Shown piece after piece: positions 1 to 7,125 of a stretch of DNA of 8,576 bases. Every line of letters begins with the position of its first letter. The stretch's first letter is position 1. The notes below the pieces were generated by a model. It did not search any database and had not been told where the DNA came from. It saw only the letters and a program-made list of their open reading frames with translations. Source of the stretch: Oscillospiraceae bacterium (GTDB lineage: Bacteria > Bacillota_A > Clostridia > Oscillospirales > Oscillospiraceae); assembly GCA_017396725.1 (NCBI GenBank), contig JAFQLA010000301.1:1-8576 (forward strand). Reading direction: 5' to 3'. Made by a program: the position numbers and the translations under genes.

Positions 1-306
1 GCTGACCCCGTAGTTTCTCCTGCTTATACCGCAGGTCTTGAAGGCACTCCCAATGAGATCAAGCTGAAGTATCTGGCCGACAACAACTTCGCTCACCTCT
101 CCGGTGATGCGCTGAAGGAAGCCATTATGGAAGAGATCCACAAGAAGGACAGCAATCTGGTAGGCAAGATGGTATCTGAAGGTACTACGCCCCGCCAGCT
201 GACCGACCTGATCGGTTCTCTCTGCGACCTGACCTCCGGCTCCGGCGACAAGGGTACTCCTATCGTCTACATTCAGGGCTACTTCGATAACTACACTACC
301 GATTAA
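1..306 (+). CDS. C-terminal part of an unrecognised protein (5' end outside window)
   Basis: An open frame runs from the first base to a TAA at 304-306, immediately followed by another in-frame TAA, giving 101 residues of a C-terminus that begins ADPVVSPAYTAGLEG and ends IVYIQGYFDNYTTD. Codon choice (AAG, CTG, GGC, ATC) matches the neighbouring genes and a terminator follows within a few bases, so it is very probably a real gene. The fragment is soluble-looking, with no membrane segment, and predicted helices in its middle (for example DALKEAIMEEI). A glycine-rich turn (TSGSGDKG) precedes the last beta-like stretch. I do not recognise the family and assign no function. It converges on the ygeY-like gene, so it is a separate transcription unit. 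Confidence 0.75.
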   Translation, partial: ADPVVSPAYTAGLEGTPNEIKLKYLADNNFAHLSGDALKEAIMEEIHKKDSNLVGKMVSEGTTPRQLTDLIGSLCDLTSGSGDKGTPIVYIQGYFDNYTTD

Positions 307-311
307 TAAGA

Positions 312-344
312 AAAGCACATCGCTTTGCGGTGTGCTTTCTTTTT
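312..344 (+). terminator. Rho-independent terminator of the partial 5' gene
   Basis: A stem of 312-323 (AAAGCACATCGC) with 327-338 (GCGGTGTGCTTT) closes on a TTT loop, with one G-U pair. It is followed by CTTTTT. It lies 6 nt after the stop codon of the plus-strand gene. Confidence 0.85.
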
Positions 345-352
345 GCGCCGGA

Positions 353-392
353 ACAAAGAAAAGCCCCGTCTGCCTGAGCAGACGGGGCTTTT
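353..392 (-). terminator. Rho-independent terminator of the ygeY-like gene, probably bidirectional
   Basis: A perfect 15-bp stem pairs 359-373 with 378-392 around a 4-nt loop (CTGA). Read on the minus strand the stem ends in TTTT and continues as TTTTCTTTG, a usable U-tract. It sits 26 nt beyond the stop of the minus-strand hydrolase. The plus-strand reading also ends in TTTT, so it may back up the first terminator. Confidence 0.88.
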
Positions 393-418
393 AGTCAGCT
401 TCTTACTTTTCCTGAGAA

Positions 419-1639
419 TTACTTCTTGGGAGCGTACAGAGCCAGAGCGGCATAGAACTTGATAGCATCCAGCAGTTCGTTTACGGGAACCTTATCGTCG
501 GAGCTGTGGGGCAGGGTGGAGTCGCCGGGGCCATAGCCGAGGCTGGGGATACCCATGCGGCCGCAGAGGTGAGTAGCGTTGGTGGAGAAGTCCCACTTGG
601 TTACTTCGGGAGCCTTGTTGAACAGATCGGTGAATGCTGCAACGCCGGCCTGGATGTAGGGATGATCTTCTTCAACAACCCAAGAGGGGAAGTAGTCAAC
701 GCAGGTGATGTCGTAACCGGTGTAGGTCTTGATTTTTTCGGTGTCGATATCAGCGGTAACGCCGGGGATATCAGCGAAGAAGGGACGAACTTCGTTCAGC
801 AGATCTTCGATGGATTCGCCGCAGGAGATACGTCTGTCGCAGGTGATGACTGCTTCGCCGGGGATGGTGTTCAGAGAAGGAGTCTTGCAGGAAACGTTGG
901 TAACTTCGATGGTGCCCTTGCCGAGGAAGGGATCTTCGGTGAAGTCGTTGAACTTGTCGATAGCTTCGATAATGGGCAGAGCCTTAACGAGAGCGTTGTC
1001 ACCTCTCCAGGCAGCGGAAGCGTGAGCGCACTTGCCGGGAACGGTGATCTTGATCAGAGCACGACCCTTGTGACCGCGCATAATGCGGTTGTCGCTGGAT
1101 TCAGCAACCAGGATGAAGTCGGGCTTGATGTCGGGGCACTCTTCGGTCATAGCCTTAACGCAAGCGCCTTCAACGTCTTCTTCGGAGATGGAACCGGAAA
1201 CCCACAGAGTGAAGTCGTCTTCCAGGCCCAGAGCCTTGATGGCCTTACCAGCAAATACGGTAGCAGCCAGGCAGCCCTTATCGTCGCAAGCGCCGCGGCC
1301 CTTGATGCAGCCGTCTTCGGTGATGATAGCCTTCAGAGGATCTTCCATGCCCCATTCAGCGGGATCGCCGGGTTCTACGGTGTCGATATGGGAGTCATAC
1401 AGGAGAACGGTCTTGCCGGAGCCAACACGGCCAAGGCAGTTACCGACCTTGTCGATGCGGACTTCGTCAAAGTTGAATTCCTTCATCTTGCCGGCCAGCC
1501 AGTTAACAGCTTCGCCTTCGTTGTAGGTAACGCTGTTGATGCCGATGAAGTCGATGAGGAACTGTACGATTTCATCGCGGCTATTGTCGATATAGTCGGA
1601 AATCAGCTTCAGCTTCTCCTGAGTGGAAAGATTGCTCAT
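419..1639 (-). CDS. ygeY: YgeY-family M20 metallohydrolase (selenium-metabolism/purine-degradation linked peptidase homologue)
   Basis: This 406-residue protein belongs to the M20 di-zinc amidohydrolase/peptidase family. Expected metal ligands are visible: His84 in SHIDTV with the accompanying Asp86, Asp119 in GRGACDD, the Glu153-Glu154 pair in SISEED (general base plus ligand), Glu180 in VAESSD, and His378 in LPHSSDD. The lid/dimerisation domain lies roughly at 190-300, starting near RGHKGRALIKI. Length (about 400) and the motifs DRR, VEEDH and KWDFSTN match my recollection of E. coli YgeY, which lies with ygeW, ygeX, ssnA and xdhD. The family is proposed to hydrolyse a ureido or amide intermediate of anaerobic purine breakdown; the exact reaction is not shown by sequence. 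The ATG is supported by AAGGGGG 8 nt upstream. It is cytoplasmic, with no signal peptide. It is transcribed alone, divergently from the ygeW-like gene. An ArgE/DapE-type deacylase is the alternative. Confidence 0.9.
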   Translation of the reverse strand: MSNLSTQEKLKLISDYIDNSRDEIVQFLIDFIGINSVTYNEGEAVNWLAGKMKEFNFDEVRIDKVGNCLGRVGSGKTVLLYDSHIDTVEPGDPAEWGMEDPLKAIITEDGCIKGRGACDDKGCLAATVFAGKAIKALGLEDDFTLWVSGSISEEDVEGACVKAMTEECPDIKPDFILVAESSDNRIMRGHKGRALIKITVPGKCAHASAAWRGDNALVKALPIIEAIDKFNDFTEDPFLGKGTIEVTNVSCKTPSLNTIPGEAVITCDRRISCGESIEDLLNEVRPFFADIPGVTADIDTEKIKTYTGYDITCVDYFPSWVVEEDHPYIQAGVAAFTDLFNKAPEVTKWDFSTNATHLCGRMGIPSLGYGPGDSTLPHSSDDKVPVNELLDAIKFYAALALYAPKK

Positions 1640-1677
1640 AGGAAATTCCCCCTTAATAAAATAGGATTACATGACTA

Positions 1678-1705
1678 ATCATATCATAATTTGTAGGAAA
1701 GTCAA
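1678..1705 (-). promoter_or_regulatory. Sigma-A promoter of the ygeY-like gene
   Basis: On the minus strand TTGACT (1700-1705) is separated by 16 nt from TATGAT (1678-1683). This places the start of transcription near 1671 and gives a short leader of about 30 nt before the ATG. Confidence 0.75.
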
Positions 1706-1714
1706 CTGATTGAC
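1701..1714. promoter_or_regulatory. Possible operator: inverted repeat over the ygeY -35 element
   Basis: GTCAA-CTGA-TTGAC is a perfect 5-bp inverted repeat with a 4-nt spacer. It overlaps the -35 hexamer (1700-1705) of the ygeY promoter. A second short repeat, ATGA-CTAA-TCAT (1671-1682), overlaps the -10. Position suggests a repressor site, but the arms are short and could occur by chance. Confidence 0.3.
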
Positions 1715-1872
1715 CGGTAAATTTTCACGGCAGAAGAAAGGAAGTCCTTAAAAAAAGGAATATAAAGGACAAATTTATAAGAGGAAAGGTTTTATAATCA
1801 CTTTTTCGATTTTTGTGGGACAAGAGCTGCGAAAAATTTTGTCGTTCTTTGTTAAATCTATTGCGGAACCCC

Positions 1873-1903
1873 TTGACTTTTTGGGATTTACATGCCATAT
1901 TAT
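1873..1903 (+). promoter_or_regulatory. Probable sigma-A promoter of the ygeW-like gene
   Basis: TTGACT at 1873-1878 is followed after 17 nt by CATATT (1896-1901) or after 19 nt by TATTAT (1898-1903), inside an A/T-rich stretch. Transcription would start near 1909, leaving a leader of about 110 nt. A lone TATAAT at 1793-1798 has no matching -35 and is a weaker alternative. Confidence 0.55.
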
Positions 1904-1950
1904 ATGTAGGTCTGTACGCGGATTTTTCCAAAGGAAGAGTTATGCTCAAA

Positions 1951-1988
1951 CGGCGGAAAACGCCGCGGATGGGAGAATTTTCTCCCAT
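1951..1988 (+). promoter_or_regulatory. Tandem hairpins in the leader of the ygeW-like gene
   Basis: Two adjacent stem-loops lie in the predicted 5' UTR. The first pairs CGGCG (1951-1955) with CGCCG (1961-1965) around GAAAA. The second pairs ATGGGAGAA (1969-1977) with TTCTCCCAT (1980-1988) around two bases. A run of seven T (2001-2007) begins 12 nt later and leads straight into the Shine-Dalgarno GGAGGAG. The gap to the T-run is too long for a classical terminator. The hairpins could instead stabilise the transcript or form part of an attenuator. Confidence 0.4.
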
Positions 1989-2007
1989 GCAAAAGATTAA
2001 TTTTTTT

Positions 2008-2014
2008 GGAGGAG
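2008..2014 (+). promoter_or_regulatory. Ribosome binding site of the ygeW-like gene
   Basis: GGAGGAG lies 7 nt before the ATG at 2022 and fixes that start over the next in-frame ATG (codon 5). Confidence 0.85.
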
Positions 2015-2021
2015 TAACTTT

Positions 2022-3023
2022 ATGAAGAGTTGCATGAAAGGCAAGCATTTCCTGTGGGAAGGCGACTGGAGCATGGAAGAACTTGACACTCTGTTCAAGA
2101 CTGCCGAAGAACTGAAGCTTCGCTACACTCTGGACGAGCCCACCGAAATCCTGAAGAACAAGACCCTGTTCGTTCTGTTCTTCGAAGAATCCACCCGTAC
2201 CCGCAACGCTTGCGAATGCGGTATCACCCAGCTGGGCGGCCACGCTAACTACCTGACCCCCAAGGCTACTCAGATCGACCACGGCGAAACCGCTCAGGAC
2301 ACCATCGAAGTTCTGTCCCGCATGGGCCACGGCGTTGGTATCCGTAACAGCTTCGTTGGCGGCCATGACTACATGCGCAAGCTGGCTGAGTATTCCAAGA
2401 TTCCCATCCTGAACATGCAGTGCGACCTGTGGCATCCCACTCAGGCTCTGGCTGACATCTTCACCATCAAGGAAAAGTTCGGCAATGAACTGAAGGGCCG
2501 TAAGTTCGTTATCTCCTGGACCTCCGCTGGTAACTACATGCGTCCTCTGTCCATGGCTCAGTCCCTGGTTACCTTCATGCCTCGTTTCGGTATGGACGTT
2601 ACCCTGGCAGTTCCTTCCAAGGAATTCGAACTGATGCCTTTCGCTATGGAAACCGCTCGCAAGAACGCTGAAGCTGCTGGCTCCAAGTTCGAAGTCGTTT
2701 ACGACATGGACGAAGCTTGCAAGGATGCAGACGTTATCTATGCTAAGGGTTGGGGCCCCATCATGGAAGTTGGCGACGATGCTGAACGCGGCGTAGCTAT
2801 GATCGAAGCTAACCCCGGCTGGATTGTTGACTCCCGTCGTATGGCTCTGGCTAAGGACAGCGCTATCTACATGCACTGCATGCCCGCTGACCGTGGTCAG
2901 GAAGTTACTGACGAAGTTGCTGACTCCGCTCAGTCCGTTCTGTATGATGAAGCAGAAAACCGCCTGCACACCATCAAGGCTCTGCTCGCTCTCACCATGG
3001 GCAACACCACTGCTAGAAGATAA
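2022..3023 (+). CDS. ygeW: YgeW-like carbamoyltransferase (knotted carbamoyltransferase family), short form
   Basis: This 333-residue cytoplasmic aspartate/ornithine carbamoyltransferase superfamily protein has a carbamoyl-phosphate loop S57-T-R-T-R61, HPTQ at 138-141, and a second-domain active-site segment H285-C-M-P-A-D-R-G-Q. Stretches such as HGET (87-90), GIRNS, NMQCDLWHPTQALAD, RFGMDVTLA (188-196) and KGWGP (242-246) resemble YgeW more than ornithine carbamoyltransferase, which normally has an arginine-glycine (YRG/FRT-like) segment where GIRNS stands. YgeW homologues are proposed to phosphorolyse a carbamoylated diamino acid such as carbamoyl-2,3-diaminopropionate to carbamoyl phosphate during anaerobic purine breakdown; that role is inferred here from homology. 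E. coli YgeW is, from memory, about 396 residues, so this version is about 60 shorter, with the tail RGQEVTDEV resembling classical or N-acylornithine transferases. Codon use is strongly biased, suggesting high expression. Divergent from the ygeY-like gene. Alternative: a catabolic ornithine/N-acylornithine transferase. Confidence 0.85.
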   Translation: MKSCMKGKHFLWEGDWSMEELDTLFKTAEELKLRYTLDEPTEILKNKTLFVLFFEESTRTRNACECGITQLGGHANYLTPKATQIDHGETAQDTIEVLSRMGHGVGIRNSFVGGHDYMRKLAEYSKIPILNMQCDLWHPTQALADIFTIKEKFGNELKGRKFVISWTSAGNYMRPLSMAQSLVTFMPRFGMDVTLAVPSKEFELMPFAMETARKNAEAAGSKFEVVYDMDEACKDADVIYAKGWGPIMEVGDDAERGVAMIEANPGWIVDSRRMALAKDSAIYMHCMPADRGQEVTDEVADSAQSVLYDEAENRLHTIKALLALTMGNTTARR

Positions 3024-3040
3024 TCTATCTTTCTACAATA

Positions 3041-3073
3041 AAAAGACCTGCGATTTATCGCAGGTCTTTTTTT
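3041..3073 (+). terminator. Rho-independent terminator of the ygeW-like gene
   Basis: A 13-bp perfect stem pairs 3041-3053 (AAAAGACCTGCGA) with 3058-3070, with loop TTTA. The 3' side ends in seven T (3067-3073). It lies 17 nt past the stop codon. Confidence 0.92.
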
Positions 3074-3312
3074 GCGCTCAGGCGGCATCTTTTGTGCACA
3101 GAAGGAAAAAATAACTCCCGGATAAACGGATTGAAGGGAAGGTTAAACTGCTGTGCAGAGGGGATAATGCGGAAGAAAACCGCAGGCAAGAGGGGGAAAA
3201 GATAAGCTGCAGCTTTTTCCTGCGGGAAGGGAGGAGCAGCTTTGCCTCACGCCGCTATAAAAAGAAAAGAGCCTGCCGAACTCCTTTTAGAAGATGGCAG
3301 ATCTTGATAAAA
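3074..3312. other. Intergenic region between two convergent terminators; no gene seen
   Basis: No open frame with a ribosome binding site and no tRNA-like fold was found here. The stretch is purine-rich on the plus strand. The only structure noted is CCGCAGG (3180-3186) pairing with CCTGCGG (3219-3225), enclosing the palindrome AAGCTGCAGCTT (3204-3215). No U-tract follows it and no promoter of good quality precedes it. Confidence 0.6.
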
Positions 3313-3347
3313 AGAGAAGGGAGACGGAATTTCCGTCTCCCTTCTTT
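3309..3347 (-). terminator. Rho-independent terminator of the BMP ABC transporter operon
   Basis: A long stem pairs 3313-3329 with 3331-3347 (core GGGAGACGGAA/TTCCGTCTCCC; one G-U near the base). On the minus strand it is followed by CTCTTTTTATC. It lies about 40 nt beyond the stop of the last gene of the operon. Confidence 0.9.
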
Positions 3348-3386
3348 GATTAGATCAATTAGCTGTTAGCAGATCCTACCCGTAGA

Positions 3387-4484
3387 TTAGGCAAGATATA
3401 CATCTTCGGGGCAGTATTCGTCGATGAATGCATCAACATATTCAGCACCGGGGTTAGCAACGAATTCGTCAAACATAGCCTGAACAGCAGCAGCGCCTTC
3501 TTCGCTCATAGCTTCGTTCCAAACGGGTTCGTTAACAACATAGAATACAGCGCCGGATTCGCAGCCCATGGGATAGAAGTTGCCTTCGAAGGTACCGTCA
3601 ATAACCTTACCAACAACATAGTCCATAGCAGCGCCGAGAGCGTTGCAGGAGCTCATCAGAACGACATCGGGACCGAGATCCTTCTGGTCAGCGATAGCGG
3701 GGATAGCCAGAACGCCGCGTTCCTGGCAAGCTTCCAGTGCGCCGAGGCCAGCTGCGTCTGCGTCATAGAAGATAACGTCTGCGCCCTGGTCGATCATAGC
3801 CAGAGTAACTTCCTTGCACTTAGCAGTGTCGAAGTCGTCACCGGTAACGTTAACCAGAACTTCATAATCGGGGTTAACATACTTAACGCCAGCAGAGAAG
3901 CCGTTCAGAGCATCGTTGATGGAAACGTACTGAACGCCGCCTACGGTACCAACAACACCGCTCTTGGAAGCGTGTGCTGCAGCGATACCAGCCAGAACGC
4001 CCATCTGGTGGGGCAGGGTGTTAACGGAAGCGCAGTTGGTGCCGTTGGACTTGTCGATGGAAGTAACGATGAATGCTACTTCGGGGAATTCAGCTGCAAC
4101 CAGTTCAGCTGCATCGTAGAATTCGGAACCGTGGCCGAAGATTACGTTGTAGCCGGAGGAAGCATAGTTGCGGAAACCTTCTTCATAACCGGAAACGGGA
4201 ACAGTTTCCATGTAGTTGGTTTCGCAGCCATAGTGCTCACCGATAGCAACGAGACCGTTGTAAGCGGTGGTGGACCAACCCATGTCGTTGATGGTACCGG
4301 GCAGCAGGATAGCGACCTTCAGGTCTTCCTGAGCAATCTGGATACCACCGGTAGCTTCGCCTTCGCCAGCGCCATCGCTAGCAGCATCGCCTTCGCCTTC
4401 GGTGCCGGCAACAGCGCCGCCGCCGCAAGCGACCAGGGACAGGACCATGATCAGGGACAGAACGAGTGCAAGGAACTTTTTCAT
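3387..4484 (-). CDS. BMP-family (PnrA/NupN-like) ABC transporter substrate-binding lipoprotein
   Basis: The 365-residue protein starts with a lipoprotein signal: two lysines, a hydrophobic core, and the lipobox L17-V-A-C20, so Cys20 should be lipidated after cleavage. Residues 21-50 form a Gly/Ala/Glu-rich tether. The mature domain (55-365) is a BMP-type periplasmic-binding fold with GTINDMGW at 63-70, FGHGSEF at 116-122, the segment GTVGGVQ (179-185) and DADAAGLGAL (241-250). BMP proteins bind nucleosides or related ligands (PnrA, NupN/BmpA, RfuA for riboflavin). The NDMGW variant replaces the DDKSFN-like motif of PnrA, so the ligand cannot be read off. AAAAGGAGG lies 5 nt upstream of the ATG. 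It is the last gene of its operon, 139 nt downstream of the ATPase gene. Binding proteins are usually needed in excess, so it may have its own promoter or a stabilised message. Confidence 0.93.
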   Translation of the reverse strand: MKKFLALVLSLIMVLSLVACGGGAVAGTEGEGDAASDGAGEGEATGGIQIAQEDLKVAILLPGTINDMGWSTTAYNGLVAIGEHYGCETNYMETVPVSGYEEGFRNYASSGYNVIFGHGSEFYDAAELVAAEFPEVAFIVTSIDKSNGTNCASVNTLPHQMGVLAGIAAAHASKSGVVGTVGGVQYVSINDALNGFSAGVKYVNPDYEVLVNVTGDDFDTAKCKEVTLAMIDQGADVIFYDADAAGLGALEACQERGVLAIPAIADQKDLGPDVVLMSSCNALGAAMDYVVGKVIDGTFEGNFYPMGCESGAVFYVVNEPVWNEAMSEEGAAAVQAMFDEFVANPGAEYVDAFIDEYCPEDVYLA

Positions 4485-4623
4485 AATATCCTCCTTTTAA
4501 TTTCTCGTATATTTTACGCCGAACGAGCAGCGGCGAGGGGAACGCGGAAAACCGAATTCCCAAACGCGCCTGATTTTAAAAATGATTTGACGCGTTATAC
4601 TTAATTTGGGTTTGCCTGTAAGA
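4485..4623 (-). promoter_or_regulatory. Hairpin-rich intergenic region upstream of the binding-protein gene
   Basis: Three possible stem-loops are seen: AACGCG (4563-4568) with CGCGTT (4591-4596); GGGAA/TTCCC closing 4538-4561 with an inner CGG/CCG; and CGCCG (4517-4521) with CGGCG (4531-4535). None is followed by a U-tract on the minus strand, so they do not look like terminators. A weak promoter-like pair on the minus strand (TTACAG, 16 nt, TATAAC) exists but is not convincing. Confidence 0.35.
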
Positions 4624-6168
4624 TCAGGCTTCGGTGGAAGCGCTCTTCTGGATGTCTTCGTAACGGACGCCGGCCATCATCATACCGATTTCCTGAATGG
4701 AAGTGGTGGGGGGAACGATACCCATGATCTCGCCTTCAAACATAACTGCGATGCGGTCGGAGAGGGCGAAGATCTCTTCCAGTTCGGTGGAGACCAGCAG
4801 CACGGCTGCGCCGCGGTCACGTTCTTTGACAATGTTTTCCTGAACGAAGTTGGTAGCACCGATGTCCAGACCGCGTGCGGGATGCATTGCGATCAAAAGT
4901 TCGGGGGTACGCTCGATCTCACGGCCGAGAACCACCTTCTGCTGGTTACCGCCGGAGAGGTTCTGCATCAGCTCCTGGTGAGAGGGAGTCTTAACACTGT
5001 ACTTCTTGATGATTTCCTTAGCGTAATTATCGATGGTGTTCCAACGCATGAAGATGCCCTTGGTGAAATCCTTGCGTTCGGTATTCATAAGAGCGATGTT
5101 TTCGCTGAGGTTCATGGGCATGATAACGCCGCGGGCCAGACGGTCTGCAGGAATGTGGGAGACCTTGGCGTCCAGGACCTTCTTGGGCTTGGCGTTGGTC
5201 AGATCCTCACCGTTGATGGAGATCTTACCGCTCTTGACGGGAAGAAGACCGGTGATGCAGTCAACCAGTTCGCTCTGACCGTTGCCGTCTACGCCGGCAA
5301 TGCCGATGATCTCGCCGCTCTTGATGGTGAGGTCAATATTCTTAAGAGCCTTGGTGCCGTTTTCGCCGCTGGAGCAAAGACCTTCTACCTTCAGGATATC
5401 CTTCTGGGTAGCGGGATCAATGGGAGCCTTATCGTAGGAAAGGTCAACTTCCTTGCCTACCATGAGGGAAGCCAGTTCGTGGCGGTTGGTATCAGCGATA
5501 TCAACGGTAGCAGCCACTTCGCCGAGGCGGAGGATGGTGCAGCGGTCGCAGATGGTCATAACTTCATGCAGCTTATGAGTGATGAAGATGATGGTCTTGC
5601 CTTCGCTGGTGAGCTGACGGAACATGTTGAAGAGTTCATCAACTTCCTGAGGAGTCAGCACTGCGGTGGGTTCGTCGAAGATGAAGAGCTTGGCGCCGCG
5701 GTACAGAGCCTTGAGGATCTCAAGACGCTGCTGCTGGCCGACGGTCATCTGAGAGACCATTGCGAAAGGATCGAGGGACATATTATACTTTTCGGCAAGA
5801 TCTGTCAAGCGCTTTGCGGCAGCCTTCAGATCCAGAACGGGGTTTTTGGTTTCGCTCATGCCGAGTACAACATTTTCGATAGCGGTCAGCGCGGGGATGA
5901 GCATGAAGTGCTGGTGCACCATGCCGATGCCCTGTTCGATCGCGTTCTGGGGGGAAGTGATGCTGGCTTTGTTGCCATCGATATACACTTCACCGGAGGT
6001 GGGGGAATACAGACCGTAAAGAATGTTCATCAAAGTGGACTTGCCGGCGCCGTTTTCACCCAGAAGAGCATGTACTTCACCCTGACGGACAGTCAGGTTC
6101 ACGTTGTGGTTTGCACGCACACCGGAGAAGTACTTGCAAATGTTTTTCATTTCAAGTGCATTAGCCAT
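4624..6168 (-). CDS. Double-domain ABC transporter ATPase of the BMP/NupO (RbsA-like) type
   Basis: This 514-residue protein carries two fused ABC domains and would energise import from the cytoplasmic face. Domain 1 (about 1-240) has Walker A GENGAGKS (37-44), Q-loop Gln86, signature MTVGQQQ (141-147, normally LSVGQQQ), Walker B LFIFDEP (161-167) and switch His198. Domain 2 (about 255-514) has the degenerate Walker A AGVDGNGQSE (291-300) with no lysine, signature LSGGNQQ (404-410), and MHPARGLDIGA (428-438) in place of a DE-type Walker B. This asymmetry is normal for the carbohydrate/nucleoside (CUT2-like, YufO) class and implies one catalytic site. The start at 6168 is preceded by AGG 8 nt away and AGGAG 12 nt away, a longer-than-ideal spacing. 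It lies 39 nt downstream of permease 2, in the same operon. Confidence 0.95.
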   Translation of the reverse strand: MANALEMKNICKYFSGVRANHNVNLTVRQGEVHALLGENGAGKSTLMNILYGLYSPTSGEVYIDGNKASITSPQNAIEQGIGMVHQHFMLIPALTAIENVVLGMSETKNPVLDLKAAAKRLTDLAEKYNMSLDPFAMVSQMTVGQQQRLEILKALYRGAKLFIFDEPTAVLTPQEVDELFNMFRQLTSEGKTIIFITHKLHEVMTICDRCTILRLGEVAATVDIADTNRHELASLMVGKEVDLSYDKAPIDPATQKDILKVEGLCSSGENGTKALKNIDLTIKSGEIIGIAGVDGNGQSELVDCITGLLPVKSGKISINGEDLTNAKPKKVLDAKVSHIPADRLARGVIMPMNLSENIALMNTERKDFTKGIFMRWNTIDNYAKEIIKKYSVKTPSHQELMQNLSGGNQQKVVLGREIERTPELLIAMHPARGLDIGATNFVQENIVKERDRGAAVLLVSTELEEIFALSDRIAVMFEGEIMGIVPPTTSIQEIGMMMAGVRYEDIQKSASTEA

Positions 6169-6207
6169 AATTTAAACCTACTCCTAATCTAATGTGATGC
6201 AACGGGC

Positions 6208-7125
6208 TTAGTCCTTGATGTAAGGCACGGTGGAAGCGGCGGGAGAAGCACTCTTCTTGCCGAGGAACACCAGAGCCAGGACGGTCAGAAGGTAAGGAAC
6301 GGTGCGCAGCAGTTCATCGGGGATACCGGTGGCCATAGCTGCCAACTTGACCTGCAGGGACTGACCTGCGCCGAATACCAGGCAAGCGCCCAGTACGCCC
6401 AGAGGCTTATATCTGCCGAATACAACTGCGGAAAGGGCCATGAAGCCGCGGCCTGCAGCCATGTTTTCAACGAAGATAGAGGTCTGAGCGGTGGAGAGGT
6501 ATGCACCGGCGGCGCCGCACAGCATGGTGCTGTAAATGATGGTGCCGTAACGGATGCGGTAAACATTGATACCGAGGGTATCGCAAGCGCGGGGATTTTC
6601 ACCGACAGCACGGATCTTCAGACCCAGCTTGGTCTTGAACATCACGAAGTTGCTGACGAGGAGGATGGCGAGATAGATGTAAACGAGGACATTGTAGTCA
6701 AAGAAGATGCCGCCGATCACGGGAATATCGGTGAGAACGGGGATGTGAATGTTCTCAAAAGCATCTACCATGGGCATGTCACCGCCGACACCGAAGGTGA
6801 TGCGCAGCAGGGTGGTGGAGATACCAAGACCCAACATGTTCAGCGCCGTACCTACAACGGTTTGGTCAGCCTGCAGGGTGACTACCATGAAAGCGTAGAT
6901 CACACCGACAACTGCGCCGGCAGCGATGGCCCAAAGAAGACCAAGCCACAGGCTGCCGGTACGAACGGTACCGAGATAACCCATGAATGCGCCGATAAGG
7001 AGAATACCTTCGGCACCGATGTTCAGAACGCCTGCGCGTTCACTAAATACGAGGCCCATTGCAGCGATGAGGATGGGCATCATCATACGGACATCCGTAT
7101 TAAGAAAGTTTACGATGAAATCCAT
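6208..7125 (-). CDS. BMP/NupQ-type ABC transporter permease (second permease subunit)
   Basis: A 305-residue very hydrophobic integral membrane protein of the branched-chain amino acid/sugar/nucleoside permease family. The family motif GVLNIGAEG is at 32-40. The ATPase-contact (EAA-like) cytoplasmic loop reads KIRAVGENPRACDTLGIN (170-187), and FMALSAVVFGRYKPLG (228-243) matches the conserved region before the last helices. Its start overlaps the stop of the upstream permease as TAATG, sharing one base, which indicates translational coupling. AAAGGAGG inside the end of that gene (7136-7143) supports the ATG. It should pair with the longer permease to form the channel. Length is typical for the NupQ-like partner. 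Confidence 0.95.
   Translation of the reverse strand: MDFIVNFLNTDVRMMMPILIAAMGLVFSERAGVLNIGAEGILLIGAFMGYLGTVRTGSLWLGLLWAIAAGAVVGVIYAFMVVTLQADQTVVGTALNMLGLGISTTLLRITFGVGGDMPMVDAFENIHIPVLTDIPVIGGIFFDYNVLVYIYLAILLVSNFVMFKTKLGLKIRAVGENPRACDTLGINVYRIRYGTIIYSTMLCGAAGAYLSTAQTSIFVENMAAGRGFMALSAVVFGRYKPLGVLGACLVFGAGQSLQVKLAAMATGIPDELLRTVPYLLTVLALVFLGKKSASPAASTVPYIKD

Noticed and set aside
506..1678. Long open plus-strand frame antisense to the ygeY-like gene, and similar antisense frames opposite the transporter genes (for example 4606-6192)
   Set aside because: They mirror genes with clear family motifs and arise from strong codon bias in the real frame. The translations are low-complexity and recognisably domain-free, and no ribosome binding site was found to support them.
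1793..1798. TATAAT on the plus strand as a promoter -10
   Set aside because: No acceptable -35 hexamer lies 16-18 nt upstream (the sequence there is CAAATT-like); the TTGACT-based promoter at 1873 is better placed.
3180..3225. Inverted repeat CCGCAGG/CCTGCGG as a small RNA or terminator
   Set aside because: It has no U-tract, no good promoter and a large imperfect loop, so there is nothing to support an RNA gene.
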